Notes under the pieces: model-generated
The model's database searches: none
The model's input: the letters and a program-made list of their open reading frames with translations, nothing else
Told to the model about the DNA's origin: nothing
Shown: piece after piece, positions 24,804 through 33,269 of the stretch
Layout: each line of letters opens with the position of its first letter
How positions within the stretch are numbered: position 1 is the first letter of the stretch
Source of the DNA: Azospirillum sp. TSH58
GTDB taxonomy: Bacteria > Pseudomonadota > Alphaproteobacteria > Azospirillales > Azospirillaceae
Direction: 5' to 3'
Length of the DNA stretch: 64,000 nt
NCBI RefSeq assembly: GCF_003119115.1
Contig: NZ_CP022364.1
Location: 706,501 to 770,500, forward strand
Translations under genes and position numbers: made by a program

Positions 24804-24935
24804 GGCCAAACCCCCTCAAGCGTGGCGTGCTGCAGTGCACGCGTTCATCAGGCGGCTATGACAAAAGCATTAATTTGCACCGCAGCGTATTGGCCATAAC
24901 GTCGCAGATTTAGAACATTTTAACATATTTCTCGC

Positions 24936-24961
24936 CAAAAACGTGCGTCTTGGCCACGCGC
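24936..24961 (-). terminator. Weak hairpin terminator after DUF599 gene
   Basis: Read on the minus strand, GCGCGT (24961-24956) and ACGCAC (24948-24943) can pair with one mismatch, followed by GTTTTT. It lies just past the DUF599 stop codon. Confidence 0.35.
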
Positions 24962-24962
24962 A

Positions 24963-25676
24963 TCATGACCGTTTGCGTTTCTCCAGCGCATCCACCTGCA
25001 CGCGGATGACCTTCTCCGTCGCGGAAAAGCCCTGCCGGCGGGTCAGGACGATGATGACCGCCGCGGTGGACACCATGAAGAACCAGGGGCCGAGCATCCA
25101 GGCCAGCGCCGCCATGGCGAAGTAATAGGCGCGCATGCCGCCGTTCAGCGCCTTGACGGCCAGCGTCATGGCGGCGGCGATGCTGTCGGCCATGGCCGTC
25201 TTCTCCTCCGCCGGCACCGGGGGCAGCGGGGCGGAGCCGATCAGGGCGCAGCAGTAATTGTACTGGCGCAGCGCCCAGGTGAACTTGAAGAAGCCGAAGG
25301 TGAAGATCGCCACGAGCAGCAGCATCTTCAGCTCGAAGAACTCCCTCGTGGTCTGCACCGTGAAGGACAGCGTGCCGACCAGCTTGTGGGCGTTCTCCAC
25401 CGCGCCGAAGGCGCCGACCAGACCGGCCAGCACCAGCATGTTCGTGCTGGCGAAGAAGGTGCAGCTCTGCATCGTGTGGCCGACGAGCTGCGAGTCCATG
25501 ATGCGGTTGTCGCGCTCCAGCATCCGCTCCATCCAATGGCGGCGCGCCTTCTTCAGATGCTGGTTGACGACCATGCGCCCGCCCAGCATGTGGTCCTGGA
25601 TCAGCGTGAAGCCCGCCCAGCAGGCCAGGAACCACAGGAAGGCGACGATATCGAGGATGGTGATGTCGGGCGTCAC
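24963..25676 (-). CDS. DUF599 membrane protein
   Basis: A 237-residue inner-membrane protein of the DUF599 family: about four hydrophobic segments (10-28, 75-95, 110-135, 185-212), the conserved WMERMLERDNRIMDSQLVGH after the first segment, and FFASTNMLVLAGLVGAFGA. Start is GTG 25676. Function unknown. It follows the fumC-RHH pair after 102 nt of hairpin-rich DNA (GGCGGGGG at 25761 with CCCCCGCC at 25782). Confidence 0.87.
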   Translation of the reverse strand: MTPDITILDIVAFLWFLACWAGFTLIQDHMLGGRMVVNQHLKKARRHWMERMLERDNRIMDSQLVGHTMQSCTFFASTNMLVLAGLVGAFGAVENAHKLVGTLSFTVQTTREFFELKMLLLVAIFTFGFFKFTWALRQYNYCCALIGSAPLPPVPAEEKTAMADSIAAAMTLAVKALNGGMRAYYFAMAALAWMLGPWFFMVSTAAVIIVLTRRQGFSATEKVIRVQVDALEKRKRS

Positions 25677-25778
25677 GGGCGGACACTCTGGCGCGAGGGG
25701 AAGGGGACGGTCCGGCGCAAGGGTGTAGCCGTCCCCCCGCCCCCTGTCCAGGGGCGCCCCGGCGGGGGCAGGAGGCCC

Positions 25779-25982
25779 CTACCCCCGCCCCTGCACCGCG
25801 TTCAGCACAAAGACCCGGATCGCGCTTGACAGGTTGCCGCTGCGGGTCGAATCGATCTCTTCGATCAGCGCGTTGACCGACATCCCCCGCGCCTGCGCGA
25901 GGCCCTTCAGCGCCTCCCAGAATTCCTCTTCCAGGGAGACGCTGGTCGGGTGCCCGGCGATGAGGACGGAGCGCTTCTTCAT
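25779..25982 (-). CDS. ribbon-helix-helix domain protein
   Basis: A 67-residue RHH_4-type protein: a short N-terminal strand (KRSVLIAGHPTSVSLEEEFW), helix EALKGLAQARGMSVNALIEE and helix SGNLSSAIRVFVLNAVQ. The fold usually binds DNA as a dimer through the strand. It begins 19 nt after fumC on the same strand, a pairing I recall as common in alphaproteobacteria, so probably co-transcribed. Regulatory targets are unknown. Confidence 0.85.
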   Translation of the reverse strand: MKKRSVLIAGHPTSVSLEEEFWEALKGLAQARGMSVNALIEEIDSTRSGNLSSAIRVFVLNAVQGRG

Positions 25983-26001
25983 GAACGGCGCATGGCCCCG
26001 G

Positions 26002-27402
26002 TCACCGGGGCTTCACCATGGTTTCCGGCTTGACCCACTGATCGAACTGCTCCTCGGTCAGCAGACCCAGCGCCACGCCGGCCTGTTTCAGGGTCGTTCC
26101 CTCCTTGTGGGCCTTCTTGGCGATCTTCGCCGCGTTGTCGTAGCCGATGTGCGGGTTCAGCGCGGTGACCAGCATCAGGCTTTCGTTCAGCAACTGGCCG
26201 ATGCGCTCGCGGTTGGCCTCGATCCCGACCACGGCGTTGTCGGTGAAGCTGTTGCAGGCGTCGGCCAGCAACCGGATCGACTGCAGCACGTTGTAGGCGA
26301 TCACCGGCTTGAAGACGTTCAGCTCGAAATGGCCGGTGGCGCCGGCGATGCTGACGGTGGTCTGGTTGCCCATCACCTGGGCGCAGACCATGGTCATCGC
26401 CTCCGACTGGGTGGGGTTCACCTTGCCGGGCATGATGGAGGAGCCGGGCTCGTTCTCGGGCAGGGAAATCTCGCCGATGCCGCAGCGCGGGCCGGAGCCG
26501 AGCAGACGGATGTCGTTGGCGATCTTCATCAGCGACACCGCCAGCGTGTTCAGGCTGCCGTGGGCGTCCACCAGCGCGTCGTGGGTGGCCAGCGCCTCGA
26601 ACTTGTTCTCCGCCGTGACGAAGGGCAGCCCGGTGATGGCGGCCACCTCCTCGGCGAAGGCCTCGGCGAAGCCGGTCTTGGCGTTCAGCCCGGTGCCGAC
26701 CGCCGTGCCGCCCTGGGCCAGCCGGTAGAGCTGCGGCAGCGACGCCTTCACCCGTTCGATCCCGTAGGCGATCTGGGTGGCGTAGCCGGAGAACTCCTGC
26801 CCCAGGGTCAGCGGCGTGGCGTCCTGGAGATGGGTGCGCCCGATCTTCACGATGTCGGCGAACTCCGCCGCCTTCGCCGCGAGCGCCGCGTGCAGGTGCT
26901 CCAGCGCCGGCAAAAGCTCGTGGTGGATCTGCTCGGCCGCGGCGATGTGCATGGCGGTGGGGAAGCTGTCGTTGGACGACTGACCCATGTTGACGTGGTC
27001 GTTGGGGTGGACCGGCTTCTTCGACCCCATCTCGCCGCCCAGCGCCTCGATGGCGCGGTTGGAGATGACCTCGTTCGCGTTCATGTTCGTCTGGGTGCCG
27101 GAGCCGGTCTGCCAGACCACCAGAGGGAAATGATCGGCGAGCGTGCCGTCGATCACCTCCTCCGCCGCCTCGACGATGGCGCGGCCCAGCCGGGGGTCGA
27201 GCACCTCCAGCGCCATGTTGGCGAGCGCCGACGCCTTCTTCTGGATGCCCAGGGCGCGCACCAGCGCCGGCGGCATGCGCTCCCCGCCGATGCGGAAGTT
27301 GCGCAGCGAGCGCTGCGTCTGGGCGCCCCAGTAACGGTCGGCGGCAACCTCGATCGGTCCGAAGCTGTCGGTCTCGGTGCGCATCCCGGTCTTGCCGGTC
27401 AT
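26002..27402 (-). CDS. fumC: class II fumarate hydratase
   Basis: A 466-residue iron-independent fumarase, interconverting fumarate and malate in the citric acid cycle. Signature [11 protein letters not shown] of the aspartase/fumarase superfamily is present, with [35 protein letters not shown] and the C-terminal [20 protein letters not shown]. Length is typical. Start ATG 27402 has GAGGACC upstream; the longer frame is unsupported. Followed by an RHH-protein gene 19 nt later. Confidence 0.96.
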   Translation of the reverse strand: MTGKTGMRTETDSFGPIEVAADRYWGAQTQRSLRNFRIGGERMPPALVRALGIQKKASALANMALEVLDPRLGRAIVEAAEEVIDGTLADHFPLVVWQTGSGTQTNMNANEVISNRAIEALGGEMGSKKPVHPNDHVNMGQSSNDSFPTAMHIAAAEQIHHELLPALEHLHAALAAKAAEFADIVKIGRTHLQDATPLTLGQEFSGYATQIAYGIERVKASLPQLYRLAQGGTAVGTGLNAKTGFAEAFAEEVAAITGLPFVTAENKFEALATHDALVDAHGSLNTLAVSLMKIANDIRLLGSGPRCGIGEISLPENEPGSSIMPGKVNPTQSEAMTMVCAQVMGNQTTVSIAGATGHFELNVFKPVIAYNVLQSIRLLADACNSFTDNAVVGIEANRERIGQLLNESLMLVTALNPHIGYDNAAKIAKKAHKEGTTLKQAGVALGLLTEEQFDQWVKPETMVKPR

Positions 27403-27576
27403 GGTCAGGTCCTCGTCGGTTCGAACATTCTTCCGGTCAGCGAATTTTTTCCCGAATCGCCCGCCTAGCAAGGGGAATCAACGCGCAATGCCCTTTGGGC
27501 GAGGCTCCGGCCGAATTTGTTCTTGTTGCGTTCCGTTTCCTGCGTTACCGTTTCTGAGTGTGCGGCCCTGCCGCAC

Positions 27577-27632
27577 CCGTTTCGCCAATACCGTTTCGCC
27601 AATACAGTTTCGCTGGCACCGTTTCGCTGCCC
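27577..27632. repeat. 14-nt tandem repeat, 4 copies, intergenic
   Basis: CCGTTTCGCCAATA occurs exactly at 27577-27590 and 27591-27604. Diverged copies follow at 27605-27618 and 27619-27632. Two further CCGTTTC heptamers lie upstream at 27533 and 27548. The array sits between divergent fumC and the 84-residue gene, 37 nt before the latter. Confidence 0.9.
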
Positions 27633-27668
27633 CGCCCAGCCAACCTCCTCAAGCCCTGGGAGATTCGA

Positions 27669-27923
27669 ATGAGCGACTTCGCCATGGACCATGTCCGCGC
27701 TCTCGTTGCCAAGACCCGCGTCGCCGAGATGACGGCGAAGGGCTGGCGCGTGGTCGGCCCCGGCGAGGAAGGCTCCCTGCTGATGGAAGGGCCGCAGCTT
27801 GGCGGCGCGCCGGTGCGTCTGTCGGCGTTGGTCAACGACCTGTTCGACGATCTGGTCGCCCAGGCGCTGGATCGCGCCGATCGCATGGACCGCGCCGCGG
27901 GCCGGCTGCCGCGCGCCGCGTAA
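27669..27923 (+). CDS. small hypothetical protein
   Basis: An 84-residue protein of unknown function. N-terminal MSDFAMDHVRALVAKTRVAE helix, a central glycine-rich strand region (GWRVVGPGEEGSLLMEGPQL) and a C-terminal helix LVNDLFDDLVAQALDRADRM. No signal peptide or membrane segment. Start ATG 27669 with GGGAG upstream. Divergent from fumC; the 266 nt between them hold the 14-nt tandem repeat. Confidence 0.65.
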   Translation: MSDFAMDHVRALVAKTRVAEMTAKGWRVVGPGEEGSLLMEGPQLGGAPVRLSALVNDLFDDLVAQALDRADRMDRAAGRLPRAA

Positions 27924-28291
27924 GGGGCTACACCCGGCGCACCGGTCCCTGCAAAGGATGTACTACGCCCGGCGGGACGGCCTGTTAACGCCTCCCCGCC
28001 GCGGCTTAAGGCTTGCGGACGCCGCCGCTGAGGCTTCGCCCCCTCCCGCCTATGACGGTCCGGTCGCTACGACCTTCGCCGGAAGTCCTTGAAAAGGCTC
28101 GAAGCGCCCGAAACGCGCCCGTTTTCCTAAAGAAAAGTGGTAATCCTTACGGGTAAAACTCCCCTATATTTGTCGGTTGCGGGGTTACCCCTCAAGACAC
28201 CAGCCCGGCGGAGACCCTGTTAGTAAGTCGTTAACCGGGACATGGCCAAATAGAGACATCACGAACACACAAGACCAAACGGAGTTTTAAA
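27924..28291. other. Intergenic region with structured leader candidate
   Basis: A 368-nt stretch without a credible gene. Near its end, GGGTAA-(AACT)-CCCC (28151-28164) can pair with GGGG-TTACCC (28181-28190), a stem with a one-sided bulge and an AT-rich loop. GGGGTTACCCC (28181-28191) is also an odd palindrome by itself. These elements precede the 71-residue gene by about 100 nt. No clear promoter pair was found. Confidence 0.45.
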
Positions 28292-28507
28292 ATGCTGATC
28301 GCCACCACCGCCGAACAGATTACCTCGTCCTCTCGCGTTCACATCGCCCTGGTCGATGAGTTCATCCAGCTGGCGCAGAACCGGATCGACGGCCAGAACG
28401 ACCCCTTCGTCCGTGAGAGCCTCGCCGACCTGCTGTCCACCCTGCGCGAAGAGCGGTCCGGCTACCTGGATCTGCTGAACGCCGCGATGCCGGTCAAGGC
28501 CGCCTGA
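28292..28507 (+). CDS. small hypothetical protein
   Basis: A 71-residue, mainly helical, acidic soluble protein: MLIATTAEQITSSSRVHIAL followed by a helix VDEFIQLAQNRIDGQNDPF and LADLLSTLREERSGYLDLLN. I do not recognise the family. Start ATG 28292 with GGAG about 9 nt upstream. Isolated between long leader DNA and the convergent GNAT gene. Confidence 0.65.
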   Translation: MLIATTAEQITSSSRVHIALVDEFIQLAQNRIDGQNDPFVRESLADLLSTLREERSGYLDLLNAAMPVKAA

Positions 28508-28628
28508 GGGTCCCGGACGACCTGGGCATAAGCACCCGGGCATAAGTACCGCGTGGTGGCGATGAGGTCGGGGCCATCGACAAGCCCCGACCGTCAGCCC
28601 ACCGAAACAGTCAGATGCCCAAGTTCCC

Positions 28629-29120
28629 TCACGCCTCATCCGCCTGCGCGGCCAGCGCGGCGATGGCATCGCCGGTGAGACGGTAGGGAAGCCACTCCTC
28701 CATCTGTTTGAAGCCGATGCGCAGATAGAAATCGCGCGCCGGGTTCCAGTGCAGCACATTCAGGTCGACACGGCGGCAGCCCCGCTCGGCCGCCAGTTTC
28801 GCCACCGTCGCCAGCAGCTTGCGGCCCACGCCGTAGCGCCGCGCCTCCGGGGTTACATAGAGATCCTCGACGAACAGGCCGGCCCGCCCTTCCCAGGTCG
28901 AATAATTGCGGAAGCACAGCGCGAAGCCGACGGGCTCCCCGTCCAGTTCGGCGATCAGCGCCTCGAACACCGGACGCTCGCCCCAGCCGTCGCGCCGGAA
29001 GTCCGCCTCGCTCGCCTTCACGGCGTGAGGTTCGTTTTCGAACTCGGCCAGTTCCCGGACGAAGCGGAGGATGGTCGGGCAATCGGCCTCGACGGCCGGA
29101 CGGACGGTCACGGTGGGCAT
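28629..29120 (-). CDS. GNAT N-acetyltransferase (polyamine acetyltransferase-like)
   Basis: A 163-residue GNAT. Opening VTVRPAVEADCPTILRFVRE and the strand FEALIAELDGEPVGFALCF resemble the SAT1-like diamine acetyltransferases, as do NYSTWEGRAGLFVEDLYVTP and the acetyl-CoA-binding region RRYGVGRKLLATVAKLAAER. C-terminal LNVLHWNPARDFYLRIGF. Start ATG 29120 with GGAG upstream; the 23-residue longer frame crosses the divergent promoter region. Substrate not proven. Confidence 0.87.
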   Translation of the reverse strand: MPTVTVRPAVEADCPTILRFVRELAEFENEPHAVKASEADFRRDGWGERPVFEALIAELDGEPVGFALCFRNYSTWEGRAGLFVEDLYVTPEARRYGVGRKLLATVAKLAAERGCRRVDLNVLHWNPARDFYLRIGFKQMEEWLPYRLTGDAIAALAAQADEA

Positions 29121-29218
29121 GGGAACTCCAGATATCACGATGGCGCGACGATAGCCGCGCCGGCCGCCACGCAACAACCGCTTTGCCATCCGCCGCGGGC
29201 GGGCCTAGGCTGCGCGCC

Positions 29219-30343
29219 ATGCGGGACACCCAGACCATCGGCGGCTTTTCCGTACGCGAAGCCCGGCCCGGCGAGCGCCTCGCCCTGCTGGCCCTGGTCG
29301 CGCGGATCGACGCGGAAAGCGATTTCCTCCTGCGCGAGCCCGGCGAGCGGCCTTTCTGGGCGCGCGATCTCGCCGCCTTCCAGGCGTCCGGCAACTCGAC
29401 CATCTTCGTCGCCGAGGCTGCCGGGAACCACCCGCCGGACCTCATCGGCTATCTCAGCGCCAATGGCGGGCGGTTCCGCAAAAATCGTGGCACCGTGACC
29501 CTGGCGGTCGGGGTGCGGCGCGCCTGGAACGGACGCGGCGTCGCCACCGGGCTGTTCGCCGCGGCGGAGGCCTGGGCGCGGCGCAACGGCGCGCACCGGC
29601 TGGAACTGACCGTGGCCGAGAGCAACCGCCGCGCCCTCTCCCTCTATGACCGGCTCGGCTTTCGCGACGAGGGGCTGATGCGCGACGTCCTGCGCGTCAA
29701 CGGCGCGTGGCGCAGCGAGCGGCTGATGGGCAAGGCCATCGGGGCGGACGGCGTTCCCGAATGGCCCGCCCCCTCACCCAAACCGGCGGCCGATCCGGCG
29801 GCTGTGGCGCCGCCCCAAGCACGGATCGGGCGGCTGGAGATCCGCCCCGCCCTGCCGGCGGACGCCGCCGCCTACCTCGCCTACGACCACGCGGTGCGGA
29901 GCGAAACCCACTTCCTGATGCGTAGCGCCGCCGAATCCCTGCCGGACGTCGCGGCGGCCCGGCGCTTCCTGGCCGAACAGCGGATCGGCGACCGGACGGC
30001 CACCCTGCTGGCGCTCGCGGACGGGACCATCGCCGGGTCGCTGTCGCTGTGGACCGGCGCCTACGCCCGCACCGCGCACGAGGCCGCACTTGGACTGGCG
30101 GTGCGCCGGGATTTCTGGGCGCTGGGCGTCGGCGGGCACCTGATCGCCGCGGCGGATCTCTGGGTGCGGGCGCGGCGGCTGCACCGGCTGTCGCTCTGGG
30201 TGTTCGGCCACAACGGCCGCGCCCGGCGCTTCTACGCCAAGCACGGCTTCCAGGAGGAGGCGGTGGCCCGCCGCCACAGCCTGATCGACGGGCGGCTGGC
30301 CGACCAGCTGTCGATGGCCAAGCTCTATGGAACCAAGCCGTGA
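29219..30343 (+). CDS. tandem double GNAT-domain acetyltransferase
   Basis: A 374-residue protein with two GNAT domains. Domain 1 (about 1-175) has VTLAVGVRRAWNGRGVATGL and ESNRRALSLYDRLGF. A Pro/Ala-rich linker spans about 178-203 (PEWPAPSPKPAADPAAVAPP). Domain 2 (about 205-374) has LGLAVRRDFWALGVGGHLIA and FGHNGRARRFYAKHGFQEE. Both retain acetyl-CoA-binding-type motifs, so both may be active. Divergent from the SAT1-like GNAT gene (98 nt apart). Start ATG 29219. Confidence 0.85.
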   Translation: MRDTQTIGGFSVREARPGERLALLALVARIDAESDFLLREPGERPFWARDLAAFQASGNSTIFVAEAAGNHPPDLIGYLSANGGRFRKNRGTVTLAVGVRRAWNGRGVATGLFAAAEAWARRNGAHRLELTVAESNRRALSLYDRLGFRDEGLMRDVLRVNGAWRSERLMGKAIGADGVPEWPAPSPKPAADPAAVAPPQARIGRLEIRPALPADAAAYLAYDHAVRSETHFLMRSAAESLPDVAAARRFLAEQRIGDRTATLLALADGTIAGSLSLWTGAYARTAHEAALGLAVRRDFWALGVGGHLIAAADLWVRARRLHRLSLWVFGHNGRARRFYAKHGFQEEAVARRHSLIDGRLADQLSMAKLYGTKP

Positions 30344-30353
30344 GGGTGTGGAC

Positions 30354-31436
30354 CTACGCCACCCCCGCCTCCGCCGCCGCCTGTCCGGAGACCAGCTCCT
30401 CGAACCGCGCCAGATAGCGCTCCGTCATGCCGTCCAGCGAATAGCGGGCGCGGGCGACGGCGCGGCAGGCGTCGGGGTCCAGCGTCTCGCAGTCCTCGAT
30501 GGCGCGGGCCATCTCGTCGGCGTCCTTGACCAGGAAGCCGGTGACGCCCGGCTCCACGAGGTCGGCCAGCGCACCGGTCGGGAAGGCCACCACCGGCGTA
30601 CCGCAGGCCAACGCCTCCAGCGCCGCGACGGGCGTCGGCTCCGACATCAGGCTGGGCGCCAGCAGGCAGCGGGCCGCCCCCAGCATCCAGCGCTTGCGCC
30701 CGAAACCGATCCGCCCGAGGAAGCGGCGCTTGGGGTCCAGCCGCGGCCGAATCTCCTCCTGAAGGTAGCGCTGCTCCTCCACGCCGCGGGACAGGCCGCC
30801 GCAGAGGAGAAGCTGCATGTCGATCTGCCGCGCCGCGTCCAGGGCGATGTGGAAGCCCATCTCCGGTTCGATGTCGCCCAGGCAGACGGCGAAGCGGCGC
30901 TTCGGCACGCGGATGTGCAGGCGGTCCACCGCCACCCCGATCTCCAGCGGAGGCAGGAACGTCAGCCCCGGCGAAGCCCCGCGCACCTGCGCGGCGGACA
31001 CCGGCTGGAGATGCAGCTTCGCCCGCGGGGACAGCAGCGCCTCGGGCCGGTAGCGGTCCAGCGGCTGGTAGAGCGTCGCCAGGACCGGCACGTCCTGCGG
31101 CGGCAGCAGCGCGTCGAAGTCCCGGACATGGATGTGGACGAGATCGGGCGCGTGGTCCTCCACCGCCCCGGCCACCACGGTGGCGACGCGCCTCAGGACG
31201 GCGGCCTGCGCCCGCTCGTCCGGCGCTTGGCCATGGGCGCCGCCATGGACGCGCGCCAGCGGGATCAGCGTTCCCGCCACCGCCGAATCCTCCGGCGCGA
31301 TGACGACCGAGCGGTGCCCGGCGCGGACCAGGGCGGCGTCGATGGCGCCGGCCACCTGCTCCGCCGTGCCTTCATTCTCCGGATCGGCGCCGACCGGGGC
31401 GAAGGGCGACGCCACGGTGAGAATGGTCAATGCCAT
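30354..31436 (-). CDS. glycosyltransferase family 4-like protein
   Basis: A 360-residue GT-B enzyme. N-terminal half begins ILTVASPFAPVGADPENEGT and contains VHIHVRDFDALLPP; C-terminal half has the GT4 donor-binding block LMSEPTPVAALEALACGTPV and VAFPTGALADLVEPGVTGFL. No signal or membrane segment, so a cytosolic or peripheral enzyme. Start ATG 31436 with GGAGG. Acceptor and sugar unknown. Same strand as the CgeB-like transferase 400 nt upstream. Confidence 0.87.
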   Translation of the reverse strand: MALTILTVASPFAPVGADPENEGTAEQVAGAIDAALVRAGHRSVVIAPEDSAVAGTLIPLARVHGGAHGQAPDERAQAAVLRRVATVVAGAVEDHAPDLVHIHVRDFDALLPPQDVPVLATLYQPLDRYRPEALLSPRAKLHLQPVSAAQVRGASPGLTFLPPLEIGVAVDRLHIRVPKRRFAVCLGDIEPEMGFHIALDAARQIDMQLLLCGGLSRGVEEQRYLQEEIRPRLDPKRRFLGRIGFGRKRWMLGAARCLLAPSLMSEPTPVAALEALACGTPVVAFPTGALADLVEPGVTGFLVKDADEMARAIEDCETLDPDACRAVARARYSLDGMTERYLARFEELVSGQAAAEAGVA

Positions 31437-31837
31437 CGCGCCGCCTCCGGAAAAGGAAGGGCCGGAGGGGCGCCGTCGCTTGGGTGAGGTCTTCCCGCCG
31501 GCCTGTTCCTACGCATCACCGCTTCGTTCATCCCTTGTCCCTGTGGTGTTATTCATTGGAACTTATTGTCTGACGCACGCTCTTCTTTCTCTCCGACATC
31601 TTGGCGGCCCGGAGAAAAGCCGGAATCGGGACAGTCCTGTTGCCATTGCCCCCTCTTTGTTTTCTACGAAAACGGGCTTTCGGTAACCAGGGTATTGGAA
31701 GTGGATCGACTCGCGGAAGGGATAGCCGTCCTGCACCGGGCTGCCGACCTCGGAACCGGGAACCCGACCGGACGGTCAGGACGCCAAGGGCGGCTTACTT
31801 CCAACAGCGGCAAACCGGGCAACCGGGGAACGCCGGA
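31437..31837. other. Intergenic region between two glycosyltransferase genes
   Basis: A 401-nt stretch without a credible gene. The part nearest the downstream gene is moderately AT-rich and probably carries its promoter; no confident motif or hairpin was found. Confidence 0.4.
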
Positions 31838-32914
31838 TCAATCATCGCCGCCCCCCTTGATGTCGAGGATGGAGCGCAACTCCCGCACGCGCCGTTCCGC
31901 CGTGTGCTCCTCCAGAACGCGCGACCGCGCGCGCTGGGCCAGCGTGGCCAGGTGCCCGCGCGGCAGCATCATCGCCGTGGTCACATCGTCGGTCTCCCGC
32001 GCGACGAGGATGTCGCGCCCCGGCTCGAAGAAGGCGCCGATCCCCTCCCACTCGTCGGAGATCACCGGGACGCCGCAGGCCGCCGCCTCGAACAGCCGGA
32101 CGGACGGGCACCAGCCCATCGCCTTCAGAGGCTGGCGCGTCACGTTCAGCGTCAGGGTGGAGGAGCAGAAGAAAGCCGCATGCTCCGCCGGAGGCAGATG
32201 CCGGATGCGGTGGACGTTGGCGCCCCAGGAGGCGTCGTCCGGATAGCCGCCGCCGGCCAGGACGAACCGCCGCCGCCCCAGCCGCCGGGCCGGCTCGAAG
32301 AACAGCGCCTCCAGCGCCGCCCGCCGGTCCTCGACCCAGGCGCCGAGGTGGCAGAGGTCGCCGAGATAGTGCCGCACCGGTTCGGCGGACCGATGGAGGT
32401 CGGGGTCGACCCAGGCGTAGAGCGGCGCCACGAACCGCGCGCCCAATTGCGTCTTCAGCGCCTCCAGCGCCCGCCCGCCGGTGCTGCTCAGCACGGTGTC
32501 GAATCCGCCCAAGCCCTCCGGCGGCAGGTAGGCCGGCCGCTCCCCCGTTTCGGAGCGGGACAGGGTGATGTGCGTGTCGAGGTCGTAATAGACCGTCCGT
32601 TGCGCCTTCGACCCCAGCACGAGACGGGAGGCCGCCGCCCCATCCGGACAACCGGAGGTTACCATCGCGACGTCCGCCTCGTCGGCGTGGCGCTGCGCCG
32701 CCGCCGCCACCTGCTCCCACCGGCCGTAGAGCAGAAGCTCCCCGCCGGGAATGTCCCTCAGATCGCGGTGCTCCGCCCGCTCGGGCGTGTCGCGCTCCAG
32801 GAAGACGACGCGGTTGCCCCGCCGCGCCAGGGCCTTGACCAGCCCCCGCCACAGGGTGGCGTGCCCGTTGCCCCAGGAGGAGCTGATGGATTGTCCGAAG
32901 ATGATGATTTTCAT
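31838..32914 (-). CDS. CgeB-like glycosyltransferase
   Basis: A 358-residue protein of the CgeB-type glycosyltransferase group. N-terminal MKIIIFGQSISSSWGNGHAT, then RRGNRVVFLERDTP; the C-terminal half has SSTLTLNVTRQPLKAMGWCP followed by SVRLFEAAACGVPVISDEWE and PGRDILVARETDDV, the characteristic donor-site region. Cytosolic. Modifies an unknown glycan or protein. The family also occurs in spore, maf and polysaccharide loci; here it sits beside secreted collar-domain proteins, divergent from them. Confidence 0.83.
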   Translation of the reverse strand: MKIIIFGQSISSSWGNGHATLWRGLVKALARRGNRVVFLERDTPERAEHRDLRDIPGGELLLYGRWEQVAAAAQRHADEADVAMVTSGCPDGAAASRLVLGSKAQRTVYYDLDTHITLSRSETGERPAYLPPEGLGGFDTVLSSTGGRALEALKTQLGARFVAPLYAWVDPDLHRSAEPVRHYLGDLCHLGAWVEDRRAALEALFFEPARRLGRRRFVLAGGGYPDDASWGANVHRIRHLPPAEHAAFFCSSTLTLNVTRQPLKAMGWCPSVRLFEAAACGVPVISDEWEGIGAFFEPGRDILVARETDDVTTAMMLPRGHLATLAQRARSRVLEEHTAERRVRELRSILDIKGGGDD

Positions 32915-33269
32915 GATGTTGGCGCCATGCCTCCGCCCCGGGCCCCGTCCCGCCGGTCCCTCCCGAACCCTTCTCGAACCTCACTCGAACAACGGACCCC
33001 GCCCGATCCGGTTCCGGATGCCGGAACCGCGCGTAGGGGGTGCCTCAAGGATCCGCCGGGCCGGCTGCGACGCCACCCCTTGCCGGCGCCGCACGCTCTG
33101 CGTGCAGAGATCGGAAGAAACGCGACAATGAACAAATTTGTATAAAAATGTCGTTTAACCACTATAGAGGGTTGTGAGATGATAAATTCGTGAAAAAAGA
33201 AAATCATTCACTTGTGTGACAACCCGCCGTCAAAACTCAAAAAAACAATCCCAACGCGAAGGACACATC
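32915..33269. promoter_or_regulatory. AT-rich leader of first collar gene with nested inverted repeat
   Basis: A 355-nt divergent region whose last 150 nt are strikingly AT-rich for this genome. GGGTTGT (33169-33175) and ACAACCC (33219-33225) enclose GTGAA (33190-33194) and TTCAC (33207-33211), a nested hairpin with an A-rich loop ending 44 nt before the start codon. TATAGA at 33163-33168 is a possible -10 element, without a convincing -35. Confidence 0.45.
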
